Assembly (NCBI GenBank): GCA_017466685.1
Contig: JAFTTS010000061.1
Span: 1-42,942, forward strand
Length of the DNA stretch: 42,942 bases
Origin: Clostridia bacterium
GTDB lineage: Bacteria; Bacillota; Clostridia; Oscillospirales; CAG-272
Direction of reading: 5' to 3'
How positions within the stretch are numbered: the stretch's first letter is position 1; each line of letters starts with the position of its first letter. Positions 1 through 9,177 of the stretch are shown here, piece by piece. The notes under the pieces were generated by a model, which searched no databases, had not been told where the DNA came from, and worked only from the letters and a program-made list of their open reading frames with translations. Both the position numbers and the translations under genes were made by a program.

Positions 1-1
1 T

Positions 2-604
2 CTGCGTTTTTCCATTGAGGCCCCTACCGGCAGCAAAAAGCAGGAACTACACGCATATAATACCGCTAAAAAGCTTTTTTCGTCACCGATAAAGCTGCAC
101 GATGAAAACGGTAATATTCTAAGATTTATTGAGGCCATATCAAACGAAATTGATAACGGCAGGCTTGGATATATAACCGCCATGCAAAGCTATTCTGCAC
201 TGCTTTTCACAGAGATTTTCCGTCTTATGGGCGATGATTTCACTATGTTGTTTCCTGCAGATGAGCTTGCACTGAGCGGACGCGACTACTTCAAAATCGA
301 GTTGCTTTTCAACAACAATTATTCACGCTCCGACATGACGGCAAATGAATGTGCCGAGAAATTAAACATCTCCAGACGTCAGCTTGACCGAATCATGTAT
401 AAGCTTTACGGCGCATCCTTTTCAGAGAATTTAAAAAATACACGACTGGAAAAAGCCGTGTATCTGTTGAAATATTCAGATGAAACGCTTATCGAAATAA
501 GCAAAGAATGCGGGTTCGCTTCATATTCTGCCTTCTATTCAAGCTTTAAGCAGAAATATCAGATCTCCCCGACTGAATTTCGAAAAACAAACGCCTGCTT
601 TTGA
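2..604 (+). CDS. AraC-family transcriptional regulator, 5' end outside the window
   Basis: The reading frame is open from base 2 to the TGA at 602-604, so the gene begins before the window; the first internal Met is at 182 but is not the true start. About 200 residues are visible. The C-terminal ~100 residues form an AraC-type double helix-turn-helix: the first helix pair lies around AEKLNISRRQLDRIMYKLYG, the second around TLIEISKECGFASYSAFYSS, ending in the usual FKQKYQISPTEFRK. The upstream part is probably the end of a cupin-like sensor domain. The gene converges on the alcohol dehydrogenase gene with 3 bp between the stops, so a regulatory link is possible but unproven. The ligand is unknown. 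Confidence 0.9.
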   Translation: MRFSIEAPTGSKKQELHAYNTAKKLFSSPIKLHDENGNILRFIEAISNEIDNGRLGYITAMQSYSALLFTEIFRLMGDDFTMLFPADELALSGRDYFKIELLFNNNYSRSDMTANECAEKLNISRRQLDRIMYKLYGASFSENLKNTRLEKAVYLLKYSDETLIEISKECGFASYSAFYSSFKQKYQISPTEFRKTNACF

Positions 605-607
605 GTT

Positions 608-1729
608 TTACTTAAACAATCTCACGTAAATTTCCTTCATCTCGTCGCGGTTAATAACATACGGGCTGTTCGCGTAATTTCCCGCGCCCGAAACATTGTT
701 GAGATACAGCTCGATTTCGTCATCGGTGAGCTTCACATCAACTGCCGACCATTTTTTAATATTTGCCGCAACCGTTTTAGGTTCATCACCAAGCTCACGG
801 CAGAAATTCTCGATAAGCTGTTTTCCCTCGGTGACACGCGAATTGTATTCAAAATATTCCTCCATGAAAACACCACACGCACGTCCGTGAGGAACACCAT
901 AGTAAAGCGTCAGATTGTAGCCAAGCGGATGGTTAGAGCCTGTACCTGCAGTGTTGATCGTGATTCCGCCGGCACAAGAGCCTGTCAACAGCTCATAACG
1001 GTACGGCTTTAAATTTTCAAGAACATTCGCATCGTCTTTCACTTCCGCCATCTTCGCAAGTGCTGCATAGAGCTTTTGCGCTCCCATTACCGCAAACATA
1101 CGCGAAATTTCCGTTGCCCTCGGTGAAAGATAAGATTCAACACAGTGACAGAACGCATCAAGCGCGGTGGAAACGGTATAATTAAGGCCGAGAGAAGCGG
1201 TGTATTTGGGATCGAGAATTGCATATTTCGGGTAAGAATACGTGCTCTTGAAGGTCTTTTTTACATTCTTGCCGTCAAGCGTCATGACCGAATAATAGTT
1301 AACCTCGCTGCCCGTTCCGGCTGTGGTCGGTATAGCGATGATCGGCAGTGACGGTTTAAGCTGTGCCGTATAGATATCGAGCGGTGAAAGCTCACGATTT
1401 GCCGCATATGACGCGATAGACTTCGCCGCATCAAGAGGTGAACCGCCTCCGATCGCGACTATAAACTCAGCACCAAACTCATACGCGACTTTTCCGCCCT
1501 CATAGCAAACCGAAACAAGCGGATTTTCCATTATTTTATTATACTGCGTATATCCGATACCGAGCGAATCAAGTACCGCCGTCACATCATCAAGTGCACC
1601 CGAGGCCTTTGCGGAATTTTTACCCGTTACAATAAGGCATTTCTTACCGAGCGCAAATCTCGCCGCATTATTTTTTACTGCATTCTCGCCGGAGATTATC
1701 TCTGTCGGCATTCTGAAATCAAAGCTCAT
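608..1729 (-). CDS. iron-containing (group III) alcohol dehydrogenase
   Basis: This 373-residue protein has the normal length for NAD(P)H-dependent iron-type alcohol dehydrogenases, which interconvert alcohols and aldehydes in the cytoplasm. It has the nucleotide-binding GGGSPLDAAKSIA, the PTTAGTGSEVN loop, and the metal ligands in DAFCHCVES, NHPLG and PHGRACG, so all four expected ligands (Asp and three His) appear present. The ATG at 1729 is chosen because GGAGG stands 6 bases before it; a TTG four codons upstream overlaps that Shine-Dalgarno. No promoter was found in the 65 bp before the gene, so it may be read through from the solute-binding gene across a leaky hairpin. Substrate cannot be told from sequence. 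Confidence 0.9.
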   Translation of the reverse strand: MSFDFRMPTEIISGENAVKNNAARFALGKKCLIVTGKNSAKASGALDDVTAVLDSLGIGYTQYNKIMENPLVSVCYEGGKVAYEFGAEFIVAIGGGSPLDAAKSIASYAANRELSPLDIYTAQLKPSLPIIAIPTTAGTGSEVNYYSVMTLDGKNVKKTFKSTYSYPKYAILDPKYTASLGLNYTVSTALDAFCHCVESYLSPRATEISRMFAVMGAQKLYAALAKMAEVKDDANVLENLKPYRYELLTGSCAGGITINTAGTGSNHPLGYNLTLYYGVPHGRACGVFMEEYFEYNSRVTEGKQLIENFCRELGDEPKTVAANIKKWSAVDVKLTDDEIELYLNNVSGAGNYANSPYVINRDEMKEIYVRLFK

Positions 1730-1754
1730 TTTTTCCTCCAAATGAATAAAGATC

Positions 1755-1781
1755 GGGAGATATCATTTTTCGATACCTCCC
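1755..1781 (-). terminator. hairpin, weak or leaky terminator after the solute-binding gene
   Basis: Arms GGGAGATATC (1755-1764) and GATACCTCCC (1772-1781) pair with one mismatch around a 7-nt loop. On the minus strand only a weak U-rich stretch (GATCTTTATTC) follows, so termination may be partial, which would let the dehydrogenase gene be co-transcribed. Confidence 0.5.
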
Positions 1782-1794
1782 ATTAATTATTTTA

Positions 1795-3456
1795 TTAGTT
1801 CAATGCGTCCCAAGTCACATAGTATGCGCCGAGAGTCTTGGGAGGATCCTCGTCCTCATTCAGTGCTTCAGGGAACTGATTCAGCCACATTTCGACCGTT
1901 GCGTCATCGTCTGCTCTTTCCCAGAAATCGTCGATGTAATCGAGAACTTCTTCCTCTGTTGTGTAAAGCTCAAGACCATCGTAATATTCCTTACTGAGTC
2001 TTGCAATGTAATCGTGCATTCCCATATCGATCTGCTCGGGATCAATTTCAAACTGGAAGTAAGGCGAGAGTACGAGCTCTATATTGTGCTCCTTAGCAAT
2101 ATCCCAGTAGTTTGCAGGCTGTCCCTCGGGAACGTGAGCCATAAAGCAGTTACCGGTATATTCAAGCTTCATGTTATAGTCATCGCTGATAACCTTGAGG
2201 TTACCCTCGGAATCGAGCTCATAGTGTTCACCCTCAATACCGTAACCGAAGAGATTGCGAAGATCGCTTCTGGTGTTGAGATATGTGATAATTTCCATCG
2301 AGCGTGCAAGATCCTTGGTGTATGTGCTGACAGCGAACATACCATTGAAAAGGTTCTCGGTTGTGCCCTGCGGAACCTGGAGAGGTACGATGTGGTACTC
2401 TTCTTCAAATGCGGCAACATCTGCTGCAGTTCCCTTCATAACGCCAACACCGAACTTATCTTCGGCAGTGAAGGTTTCGCTTCCGATACAGCCGTTAACA
2501 CGGAGCTTCTCATAAACCTTGGTGTAACGCATCCAGTTTGTTGACTGGAAAAGGAGCATCGGCTCAATGCTGTAACCGTAAGTCTTATCGGGAGAAACCA
2601 TGCTTCCGATGATGGAAGGCTCACCGTCAAGAGTGTAATAGTTTAAGTTAACGTAAGAAAGATCACCGACAACGGGCTGATAATCGGGCTCCTCACGCTG
2701 AACGTCGAGAATGAAATCATATGTGTCGGAAAGGATGGTGAAATCCTCAACATTCCAGTAATACTTGTCCGCAAGCTCTTTGTTAACAAGCATATATGTA
2801 TACTCACCAACAAGCTGCTGATTGGGGATCGCAACTGTCTTGCCCTTTATAACGCCTGCCGAGATAAATGTCGGATGAACGTATGACTTGATGAGCTTCG
2901 ATGCACCGCTGAGCTCGGAATCGAGAACGGAGAGAACCTCTTTCTCGTTATACTTCTCAAGCATCTCATAATCAGTAATAAGGAAGATGTCAAGCTGCTT
3001 CTCACCAACCTCGGGATACTTCGTTACAGGATAACCGTCCTCATCGAGCATGGTCTCCTCTTCGGTAACCTCCTCGGTTTCGTCTGCAGCGGTTGTAACC
3101 TGCTCCTTTTTCTTACCGCCTGAGGTGGGCTTTTCTTCGTCTATGATCTTCTGGATCTCATCCATACGTGCTTCGAGCTTCTCATCGTATTCATCTTCGG
3201 AATAGAGATTGAGATCGATAGCGGTATTGAACTGAGCCTTGGTGATCTTGCTCATCGCTTCTTCAACAACGGCAATAGCCTCATCGGTAGTGCCCTCGCC
3301 CTTTATACCCCAAATAGAGATAGTCATAGGCGCAGCGTCATCGCCCTCGATCTGAAGCGTATCGCTTGCTTCCTCCTCTTTTCCGCAGGACGCGGTCATA
3401 AGAGTTGTCAATAACATAAGCATGGCAAGAGCCGAGCTTATAAATCTTCTTTTCAT
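1795..3456 (-). CDS. extracellular solute-binding lipoprotein (family 1-like)
   Basis: This 553-residue protein starts with KRR, a hydrophobic signal of about 18 residues and a lipobox-like TASC, so it is probably lipid-anchored outside the membrane. The mature part resembles ABC-transporter solute-binding proteins for sugars: extended alpha/beta sequence rich in Trp and Tyr, with YLNTRSDLRNLFGYGIEGEH near residue 400, a stretch typical of family 1 binding proteins. An acidic low-complexity insert (around residues 110-140, TSGGKKKEQ to EETEEETM) interrupts the N-terminal lobe. The ATG at 3456 has GGGAGG 6 bases upstream; an upstream in-frame start adds seven unlikely residues. No permease or ATPase gene is nearby, so its transporter must be elsewhere. 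Ligand unknown. Confidence 0.85.
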   Translation of the reverse strand: MKRRFISSALAMLMLLTTLMTASCGKEEEASDTLQIEGDDAAPMTISIWGIKGEGTTDEAIAVVEEAMSKITKAQFNTAIDLNLYSEDEYDEKLEARMDEIQKIIDEEKPTSGGKKKEQVTTAADETEEVTEEETMLDEDGYPVTKYPEVGEKQLDIFLITDYEMLEKYNEKEVLSVLDSELSGASKLIKSYVHPTFISAGVIKGKTVAIPNQQLVGEYTYMLVNKELADKYYWNVEDFTILSDTYDFILDVQREEPDYQPVVGDLSYVNLNYYTLDGEPSIIGSMVSPDKTYGYSIEPMLLFQSTNWMRYTKVYEKLRVNGCIGSETFTAEDKFGVGVMKGTAADVAAFEEEYHIVPLQVPQGTTENLFNGMFAVSTYTKDLARSMEIITYLNTRSDLRNLFGYGIEGEHYELDSEGNLKVISDDYNMKLEYTGNCFMAHVPEGQPANYWDIAKEHNIELVLSPYFQFEIDPEQIDMGMHDYIARLSKEYYDGLELYTTEEEVLDYIDDFWERADDDATVEMWLNQFPEALNEDEDPPKTLGAYYVTWDALN

Positions 3457-3492
3457 TGTTATCCTCCCGATAAACATAAATATACTCTTAAT

Positions 3493-3521
3493 ATTTTACA
3501 CCATTATTCGAAATCTGTCAA
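3493..3521 (-). promoter_or_regulatory. SigA-type promoter of the solute-binding gene
   Basis: On the minus strand TTGACA (3521-3516), a 17-nt spacer and TAAAAT (3498-3493) lie about 40 bases before the start codon at 3456. Confidence 0.75.
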
Positions 3522-3698
3522 GCAAATTTTTTCGCGTTGTTTTTCAGGTGTAAAACCGAGTCAAAATTTCTTAACGGTTTCGTAAAACATCATTGTTGAA
3601 TACCGCCAAAATTTCGGTGCTTTTTTCGTCACTTTAGCAAAATGCTTTGTTTGCCATTCACAATTTTTCTTTGTTTTTTTGTAACTTATGCCGAATTA

Positions 3699-4868
3699 TC
3701 AGTCAAGATAATCCTTAAGTCGCTTTGAACGGCTTGGATGACGAAGCTTACGAAGTGCCTTTGCCTCGATCTGACGGATACGTTCTCTTGTGATGTTGAA
3801 CTCCTTGCCAACCTCCTCAAGTGTACGTGTACGTCCGTCAACAAGACCGAAACGCAGCTTCAGAACGTGTGCTTCACGTGTTGTTAATGTCTGAAGCACC
3901 TTGTCAAGCTCCTCACGAAGCATTGTCTGTGATGCTGCCTCAGCAGGTGCAGGAGAATCGTCATCGGGAATGAAGTCGCCAAGGTGACTGTCCTCTTCCT
4001 CACCGATAGGAGTTTCAAGCGAAACGGGATCCTGTGCAATCTTCATGATCTCACGCACCTTATCGGCACTTGTACCCATCTTTTCCGCAATCTCCTCCGC
4101 AGATGCCTCACGTCCGTTTTCCTGGAGAAGCTGACGCGAATAACGCGAAACCTTGTGTATCGTTTCAACCATGTGGACCGGGATACGGATGGTACGCGCC
4201 TGATCTGCAATTGCACGTGTGATAGCCTGTCTTATCCACCATGTCGCGTAAGTCGAGAACTTATAGCCCTTTCTGTAATCGAACTTATCAACCGCCTTCA
4301 TAAGACCGAGGTTACCCTCCTGAATAAGGTCAAGGAAGAACATTCCCTTTCCGACATAACGCTTTGCAATCGAAACAACGAGTCGCAGGTTAGCCTTAAC
4401 GAGCTCCTGCTTTGCCTCCTCGTCGCCGTTTGCCATCTTCTCGGCAAGTGCAAGCTCATGATCGTTGTCAAGCAGCGGCACCTGTCCGATCTCCTTTAAA
4501 TACATACGCACGGGGTCATCAATTGCAAGACCTTCCTGCATAAGCATTTTTTCCATTTCTTCTGCGGATTCGTACTGTTCAACCTCAGTTTCAATATCCG
4601 CAAAATCGGGACTGTCGAGGTAATTGACCTCAATACCGTGGCTTTCGAGATCCTCATAAAGCTTATCGATCTGATCGATATCGTAATCAACCTCGCCGAG
4701 AGCTTCAACGATTTCGCTTGAGGTCAGTGAGCCCTTGCTTTTTCCCTTGGCAATAAGATCTCCGACGTTGAATTTCTTTTCGGCATTTTCGGGAGCTTCC
4801 TCCTCTGTTTCTTCTACCGTCTCTTCGATCTCTTCGTCTGCTTCATACTTCTTTGTTTTATCTGCCAT
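3699..4868 (-). CDS. rpoD: primary sigma factor SigA/RpoD
   Basis: This 389-residue housekeeping sigma factor directs RNA polymerase to the -10/-35 promoters seen through the window. A short region 1.1-like N-terminus with an acidic tract is followed by region 1.2 ([17 protein letters not shown]), region 2 ([18 protein letters not shown], then [19 protein letters not shown] and [16 protein letters not shown]), region 3 ([11 protein letters not shown]) and region 4 ([20 protein letters not shown]) ending in [15 protein letters not shown]. Length and order are normal. It is the last gene of dgt-dnaG-rpoD, 38 bp after dnaG, with an AGGAAAGGG site before the ATG. No clear terminator was found in the 240 bp after it. 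Confidence 0.98.
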   Translation of the reverse strand: MADKTKKYEADEEIEETVEETEEEAPENAEKKFNVGDLIAKGKSKGSLTSSEIVEALGEVDYDIDQIDKLYEDLESHGIEVNYLDSPDFADIETEVEQYESAEEMEKMLMQEGLAIDDPVRMYLKEIGQVPLLDNDHELALAEKMANGDEEAKQELVKANLRLVVSIAKRYVGKGMFFLDLIQEGNLGLMKAVDKFDYRKGYKFSTYATWWIRQAITRAIADQARTIRIPVHMVETIHKVSRYSRQLLQENGREASAEEIAEKMGTSADKVREIMKIAQDPVSLETPIGEEEDSHLGDFIPDDDSPAPAEAASQTMLREELDKVLQTLTTREAHVLKLRFGLVDGRTRTLEEVGKEFNITRERIRQIEAKALRKLRHPSRSKRLKDYLD

Positions 4869-4906
4869 GCTTTTTTACCCTTTCCTGAAATTATATTGAA
4901 TGAATA

Positions 4907-6694
4907 TTATTGATTCTTTTTTAATTTGGAACGCTGACTTGCAAGAATATCCGCAATCTGCGAAAGCTCATCACCCTCACTGCGACGGCGTTTTGTTTCC
5001 TCCCTGAGTCGTGAAATCATGTCACGAAGCAGCTCGCCTCCGTTTTCGGTAAGCTGTCTGCGCCGTATCACCATTGAGGTTATGCGTCCCATTTCATCGG
5101 TATTAAAAACCTCATTAAGGAGTGTCATATCAAATTTGCCCGTATCGTCACAGCGCATCAGTGATTCACTGAAAACCCGTTTACCAAAATCGGAGAAGAA
5201 ATCATCCTCCGATAAATCGAGCTTACCGCGTTTGATATCGGCAAGGTTTTCCGGGAATAACAGCAGTATACCGAGTATATTTTCCTCGGCGTTGACCGCA
5301 CCCGTGCTTTTCATCATATCGGGATTGACACGGTCACCAAAGCCTGCCGTTTTATTGACGATACCCTTAAATTCTTCTTTTTTCTGTTCACGGTCGTTTT
5401 TCCGCATCATACGCTTGACATCATTTTTTAAGCTGTCACGCGGTATCGAGAGCTTTTCCGATACAACGCCGATATATACGTCCCGTTCCGCCTCTGAATA
5501 AACCTCGCTTATAATACGACAAAGCTCCGAGGCTGCCTTGATACGCTCGTCAACAATATTGACATCATGCCGTGAGAGCACACCGTCGAGCTTAAATTCA
5601 AACTGTGCACGGCTGTTATCGAGCAGCAGCTTGAACCTTTCATGTGCCGTCGAACCGTTTTTCTTTAAGAACTCGTCGGGATCTTTCGCTCCGTTGATAC
5701 GCAAAACCCTTACATCAAGCCCGACCTCACCAAGCAGCTTCATTGCCTTGTTTGCGGCACGCTGACCGGCTTCGTCGGCGTCGTATGAGATTATGACCTG
5801 CTTTGTATACTTCGCCATGATACGCGCCTGATCGGGAGTTATCGCCGTACCGAGCGTTGCCACAGCGTTTTCAAAGCCGTGTGCATGAAGCGCGATAACG
5901 TCCATGTAACCCTCGCAGAGTATGAGACGGTCCGCACATTTGCTTTTGGCGTAATTCAGCGCAAAAAGGTTACGGCTTTTCTTGAATGCAGGTGTATCGG
6001 AGGTGTTAAGATATTTCGGCGTGGAATCGTCCATAACACGTCCGCCGAATGCGACAACATTGCCCGTAACGTCAATGATCGGAAAAATAACTCTGTTTCG
6101 AAAATAATCGTACGGTCTGCCGGTCTTTTGGGATATACCGCAGAGAAACGCCGCCGACATTTCTTCAGCCGTGTAACCGAGCTTTGTCAGATGATCAGTC
6201 AGTGCGCCAAAGCCGTCGGGAGCAAATCCGAGACCGAAATGCTTTATAACCGAACCCGAAAGTCCGCGATCTGTAAGATATTTAAGCGCCGATGAACCGA
6301 CGGTTTTATCGTACAGGCTTTTATGGAAAAATTTCGCCGCCTCACGGTTCATCGCAAGCACGCGTTCACGCTTTACACCGCGTTCTTCCTCGTAAGTCCG
6401 TGTGTCACGCGGTATCTCAACGCCGACACGGGCAGCAAGCAGCTCAAGTGCCGAAACATAATCAAGATTCTCGCGTTTCATTATAAACGTCACAACATCT
6501 CCGCCGGCACCGCAGCCAAAGCAGTAAAAGCTCCGAGTTGCGGGAAAGACCGTGAACGAGGGTGTGCGTTCGCTGTGAAAGGGACAACGCCCGTTAAGAT
6601 TGGAGCCTGCACGCTTGAGCGGCACGTACCCCGATATGATCTCTTCTATGTCACAGCGGTATTTTATTTCTTCAACAATCTCGGGTGATATCAT
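4907..6694 (-). CDS. dnaG: DNA primase DnaG
   Basis: This 595-residue primase makes the RNA primers for replication. The N-terminal zinc finger is CPFHSERTPSF with FYCFGCGAGGD (Cys-x2-His and Cys-x2-Cys, residues about 38-64). The TOPRIM core has LILCEGYMDVIALHAHGF and the acidic IISYDADEAGQRAA motif (about residues 255-315). The C-terminal ~150 residues should bind the DnaB helicase and are less conserved. The ATG is preceded by GAGAGGTGG that overlaps the dgt stop (TGA, 13 bases before), which suggests translational coupling with dgt. That matters because dgt has a premature stop. Confidence 0.98.
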   Translation of the reverse strand: MISPEIVEEIKYRCDIEEIISGYVPLKRAGSNLNGRCPFHSERTPSFTVFPATRSFYCFGCGAGGDVVTFIMKRENLDYVSALELLAARVGVEIPRDTRTYEEERGVKRERVLAMNREAAKFFHKSLYDKTVGSSALKYLTDRGLSGSVIKHFGLGFAPDGFGALTDHLTKLGYTAEEMSAAFLCGISQKTGRPYDYFRNRVIFPIIDVTGNVVAFGGRVMDDSTPKYLNTSDTPAFKKSRNLFALNYAKSKCADRLILCEGYMDVIALHAHGFENAVATLGTAITPDQARIMAKYTKQVIISYDADEAGQRAANKAMKLLGEVGLDVRVLRINGAKDPDEFLKKNGSTAHERFKLLLDNSRAQFEFKLDGVLSRHDVNIVDERIKAASELCRIISEVYSEAERDVYIGVVSEKLSIPRDSLKNDVKRMMRKNDREQKKEEFKGIVNKTAGFGDRVNPDMMKSTGAVNAEENILGILLLFPENLADIKRGKLDLSEDDFFSDFGKRVFSESLMRCDDTGKFDMTLLNEVFNTDEMGRITSMVIRRRQLTENGGELLRDMISRLREETKRRRSEGDELSQIADILASQRSKLKKNQ

Positions 6695-6707
6695 ATGTAT
6701 CCACCTC

Positions 6708-7712
6708 TCAAGTTAATCCGCTCCATGTACTTGGAATAAATAATTCTTCGTAAACATTGATCGCGTGTCTGTCGGTCATACCGGAGATAAAGTCTGCAAC
6801 GATACGCTCGATCGGCTCTTCCTCACAGAGAACGCGATAATTTGACGGCATCTTCTCGGGGTGCTTCACGAAATATTCGAAAAGCCGCACGATAAGTCCC
6901 ATTGCCCTCTCCTCCTCGGAAAGAACGTGAGCATTATAATAGACCTTTTCAAAAAGAAATCCACGAAGCTCATCCGTCGCCGCCTTGATGTCCGATTCCA
7001 TGGCGATCATATTCTTTCCGTCGCTTGCACGGACAACACTCATAACCATCGTATTGATTCTTGCCGAATGGTTTGCACCGAGGATCTTATGAAGCTTCTC
7101 GGGAATGTCCGACTCGGAAAGTATGCCTGCACGAACCGCATCATCAATATCGTGATTGATATAAGCGATACGGTCTGCAAATTTCACGATACGTCCCTCA
7201 AGCGTCGATGCAAGATGGTCACCCTGATGATTGAGTATACCGTCGCGGACCTCCCAGGTTAAATTAAGCCGTTCAAGCTTTTCAACCACACGAATACTTT
7301 GACCGTAATGCGTAAATTCGGGCAAACAGTAACGCTGAAGTGCCTTTTCGCCGATATGTCCGAACGGAGTGTGTCCAAGATCGTGACCGAGTGCCGCGGC
7401 TTCGCAGAGATCCTCGTTTAAGGAAAGTGCACGTGTGATCGTGCGTGCGATCTGGGTGACCTAGAGCGTGTGAGTCAGTCTTGTTCTGTAATGTTCGATT
7501 TCGGGAGCCAAAAAGACCTGCGTTTTGTGCATCAGTCTGCGGAAGGCTTTTGAATGAATGATCCTGTCGCGGTCACGCTGAAATTCACTTCTGACCTCTG
7601 ACGGCGGAAGCGGTACATCACGTCCGCGTGAATTTGCTTCACGAAAAGCATATGGCGAGAAACCGCTCTCCATGCGTTCACGTAAGCTTTCGGCTATTGT
7701 TTTATCGTTCAC
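6708..7712 (-). pseudogene. dgt: dGTP triphosphohydrolase (HD superfamily) interrupted by an in-frame TAG
   Basis: Read from the GTG at 7712, the frame gives 83 residues ending [10 protein letters not shown], then TAG at 7463-7461, and continues without shift as VTQIARTITRALSLNEDL and the GHDLGHTPFGH core to TGA at 6710-6708. Together these make 334 codons, the usual length of the short Firmicutes dGTPase. Family members have Glu at the stop (THTLEV), so one GAG to TAG change explains it. dGTPases hydrolyse dGTP to deoxyguanosine and triphosphate. The stop separates the first metal His (in LTHT) from the HD pair, so neither fragment should work alone. No good restart lies just after the stop; the first Met of the downstream part is MPEF, past the HD motif. 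It could also be a sequencing error or be read through by a suppressor tRNA. Confidence 0.88.
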
Positions 7713-7883
7713 AATCTACCGTCCTATTAAAAAATCTCTGTACAAATATTAATATACGCCGTTTTTTCGCTGTTAAATTAAAAATCGCAAATGTTTACAA
7801 GCGTTTAACAAATACACGCCCGTTTTCGAGCCGTTTCGCGGCAGCGACAATAAAACAGTTTGTTAACGTCGATACTTATACAT

Positions 7884-7911
7884 AGTATATTATATCATAG
7901 CAGATTGTCAA
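7884..7911 (-). promoter_or_regulatory. SigA-type promoter of the dgt-dnaG-rpoD operon
   Basis: On the minus strand TTGACA (7911-7906), a 16-nt spacer and TATACT (7889-7884) sit about 170 bases upstream of the dgt start. The long leader (7713-7875) has no recognised riboswitch or clear terminator. It is back to back with the holB promoter; the 389-bp gap 7713-8101 holds only these two promoters and A/T-rich sequence. Confidence 0.7.
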
Positions 7912-8029
7912 AAATCAACCCCAAAACGCTTTTTTCGCTAATATTTTCAGAAAGTTTACGACTTGCAGCATAATAAGACAAATCTTCCTCCCTTTTTTCA
8001 CGGGAAGCGAAAATAATAAATATCCTCGG

Positions 8030-8058
8030 TTGACAAGCGAAAAAAAATCTGATATAAT
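8030..8058 (+). promoter_or_regulatory. SigA-type promoter of holB
   Basis: TTGACA (8030-8035), a 17-nt spacer and TATAAT (8053-8058) form a near-consensus promoter 43 bases before the holB start. Confidence 0.85.
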
Positions 8059-8101
8059 ATAATTTGTATAACTATGCGAAATAGAGGACGGAGGCGGTAA
8101 A

Positions 8102-9142
8102 ATGTCGGGATTTGATTCGTTTTTAAAGAACGAAAAGCTCATCGAAAGATTAAAGCGCGACATTACTGCAAACCGTCTTGCACACGCCTATATCATCGAG
8201 GGCGGTGAGGGCTGCGGAAAGCGTACGCTTGCAAATCTGATTTGTGCCGCCGCATCGTGCAGTGAATCGGACCGTCCTTGCATGGAATGTATAAGCTGTT
8301 ATAAGATATTACGTGCACAGTCTCCGGATGTTATAACTGTCGGAGCAGATAAAGATCGCGTACAGATAAGCGTTGATGTCATCCGCAGACTTCGCGAGGA
8401 CACTGTGGTAGCACCGAACGATCTTGCAAGGAAGTTTTACATCATCCCGAAAGCGGACACGATGAACGTACAGGCGCAGAACGCTATGCTCAAAATCCTC
8501 GAAGAACCGCCGCCTTACGTCATGTTTCTCTTACTCTGCGAAAGAGCGGACGACCTGCTTCCGACAATACGAAGCCGTGCACCGATATACCGCGTGGAGT
8601 CGCTTGACGATGACATAATAATCGAAGCACTGAAATCGGACGAAAACGCAAAGTTACTTTCCGAAAACGATCCCGATGCATTTTTTGCCGCAGTCAGACT
8701 CGCGAGAGGAAGTCTCGGAAGGGCAAAAGAGCTCACCGATCCGAAAAGTGCCGCCGAATGTCTTAAAATTTATAAAAAGGCGGAGCGTTACATTGACCTT
8801 CTTGCAGAGAGACGGGATGCGGCGAGTGAGCTTGCTTTTTATGAATATTCGTCAAAGCTTGCAAACTCAAAGGAACGTGAGGAGCTTGAAGGTATCTATT
8901 CCCTGCTCTCGGATGCGATCAGAGATCTTATCAATGTAAAATTAACGAAATCTCCAAGTCCGATTTTTTATATTACGCCCGAGAAGGCACGTGAAGTGGC
9001 AGACAGATTTGCACTCTCAAAGCTTATGACACTGCTTGAGGTCTTCATGAGCGCACATAACAGTCTTGAAAGAAACGCAAACATCAATCTCACTCAGATC
9101 AAGACCTCAGCTGCTGCAGCCGCGGCAACGAGAGTTAAATAA
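8102..9142 (+). CDS. holB: DNA polymerase III delta' subunit (clamp-loader protein)
   Basis: This 346-residue AAA+ protein is part of the clamp loader that puts the sliding clamp on DNA. The P-loop is GGEGCGKRT (residues about 34-42), with Arg after the Lys, a form seen in delta' proteins that may not hydrolyse ATP. It is followed by the four-Cys zinc module (AASCSESDRPCMECISC, residues about 53-69). Downstream are the delta'/gamma signatures KFYIIPKADTMNVQAQNAML, KILEEPPPYVMFLLLCE and LLPTIRSRA (the SRC-like arginine motif is SRA here). The ATG at 8102 has GGAGG nearby. The RicT gene follows by 35 bp, an arrangement common in Firmicutes (holB-yaaT). Confidence 0.95.
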   Translation: MSGFDSFLKNEKLIERLKRDITANRLAHAYIIEGGEGCGKRTLANLICAAASCSESDRPCMECISCYKILRAQSPDVITVGADKDRVQISVDVIRRLREDTVVAPNDLARKFYIIPKADTMNVQAQNAMLKILEEPPPYVMFLLLCERADDLLPTIRSRAPIYRVESLDDDIIIEALKSDENAKLLSENDPDAFFAAVRLARGSLGRAKELTDPKSAAECLKIYKKAERYIDLLAERRDAASELAFYEYSSKLANSKEREELEGIYSLLSDAIRDLINVKLTKSPSPIFYITPEKAREVADRFALSKLMTLLEVFMSAHNSLERNANINLTQIKTSAAAAAATRVK

Positions 9143-9161
9143 ATTCCCACATAAAGAAAGG

Positions 9162-9177
9162 AACCCCAAGCGGGGTT
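9162..9177 (+). promoter_or_regulatory. hairpin between Shine-Dalgarno and start codon of ricT
   Basis: AACCCC (9162-9167), loop AAGC and GGGGTT (9172-9177) form a perfect 6-bp stem ending at the ATG at 9178. The only purine-rich site, AAAGG (9157-9161), sits just before the stem. Unfolded, it is 16 nt from the ATG (too far); folded, it abuts the ATG (too near). Confidence 0.5.

Noticed and set aside
3480..3698. Terminator after rpoD
   Set aside because: Only A/T-rich runs and small imperfect stems are present; none is convincing.
6708..7325. MPEF start for a shorter dGTPase
   Set aside because: The frame continues upstream into the HD core and joins the 83-residue N-terminal part across a single TAG, so this Met is internal.
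7461..7463. Pyrrolysine or genome-wide recoding of TAG
   Set aside because: TAG ends at least four other genes here (the HTH gene at 20,056, the XhlA-like gene, the tail gene and the frame ending at 7,461), and the residue expected at dgt is Glu, which fits a simple point mutation better.
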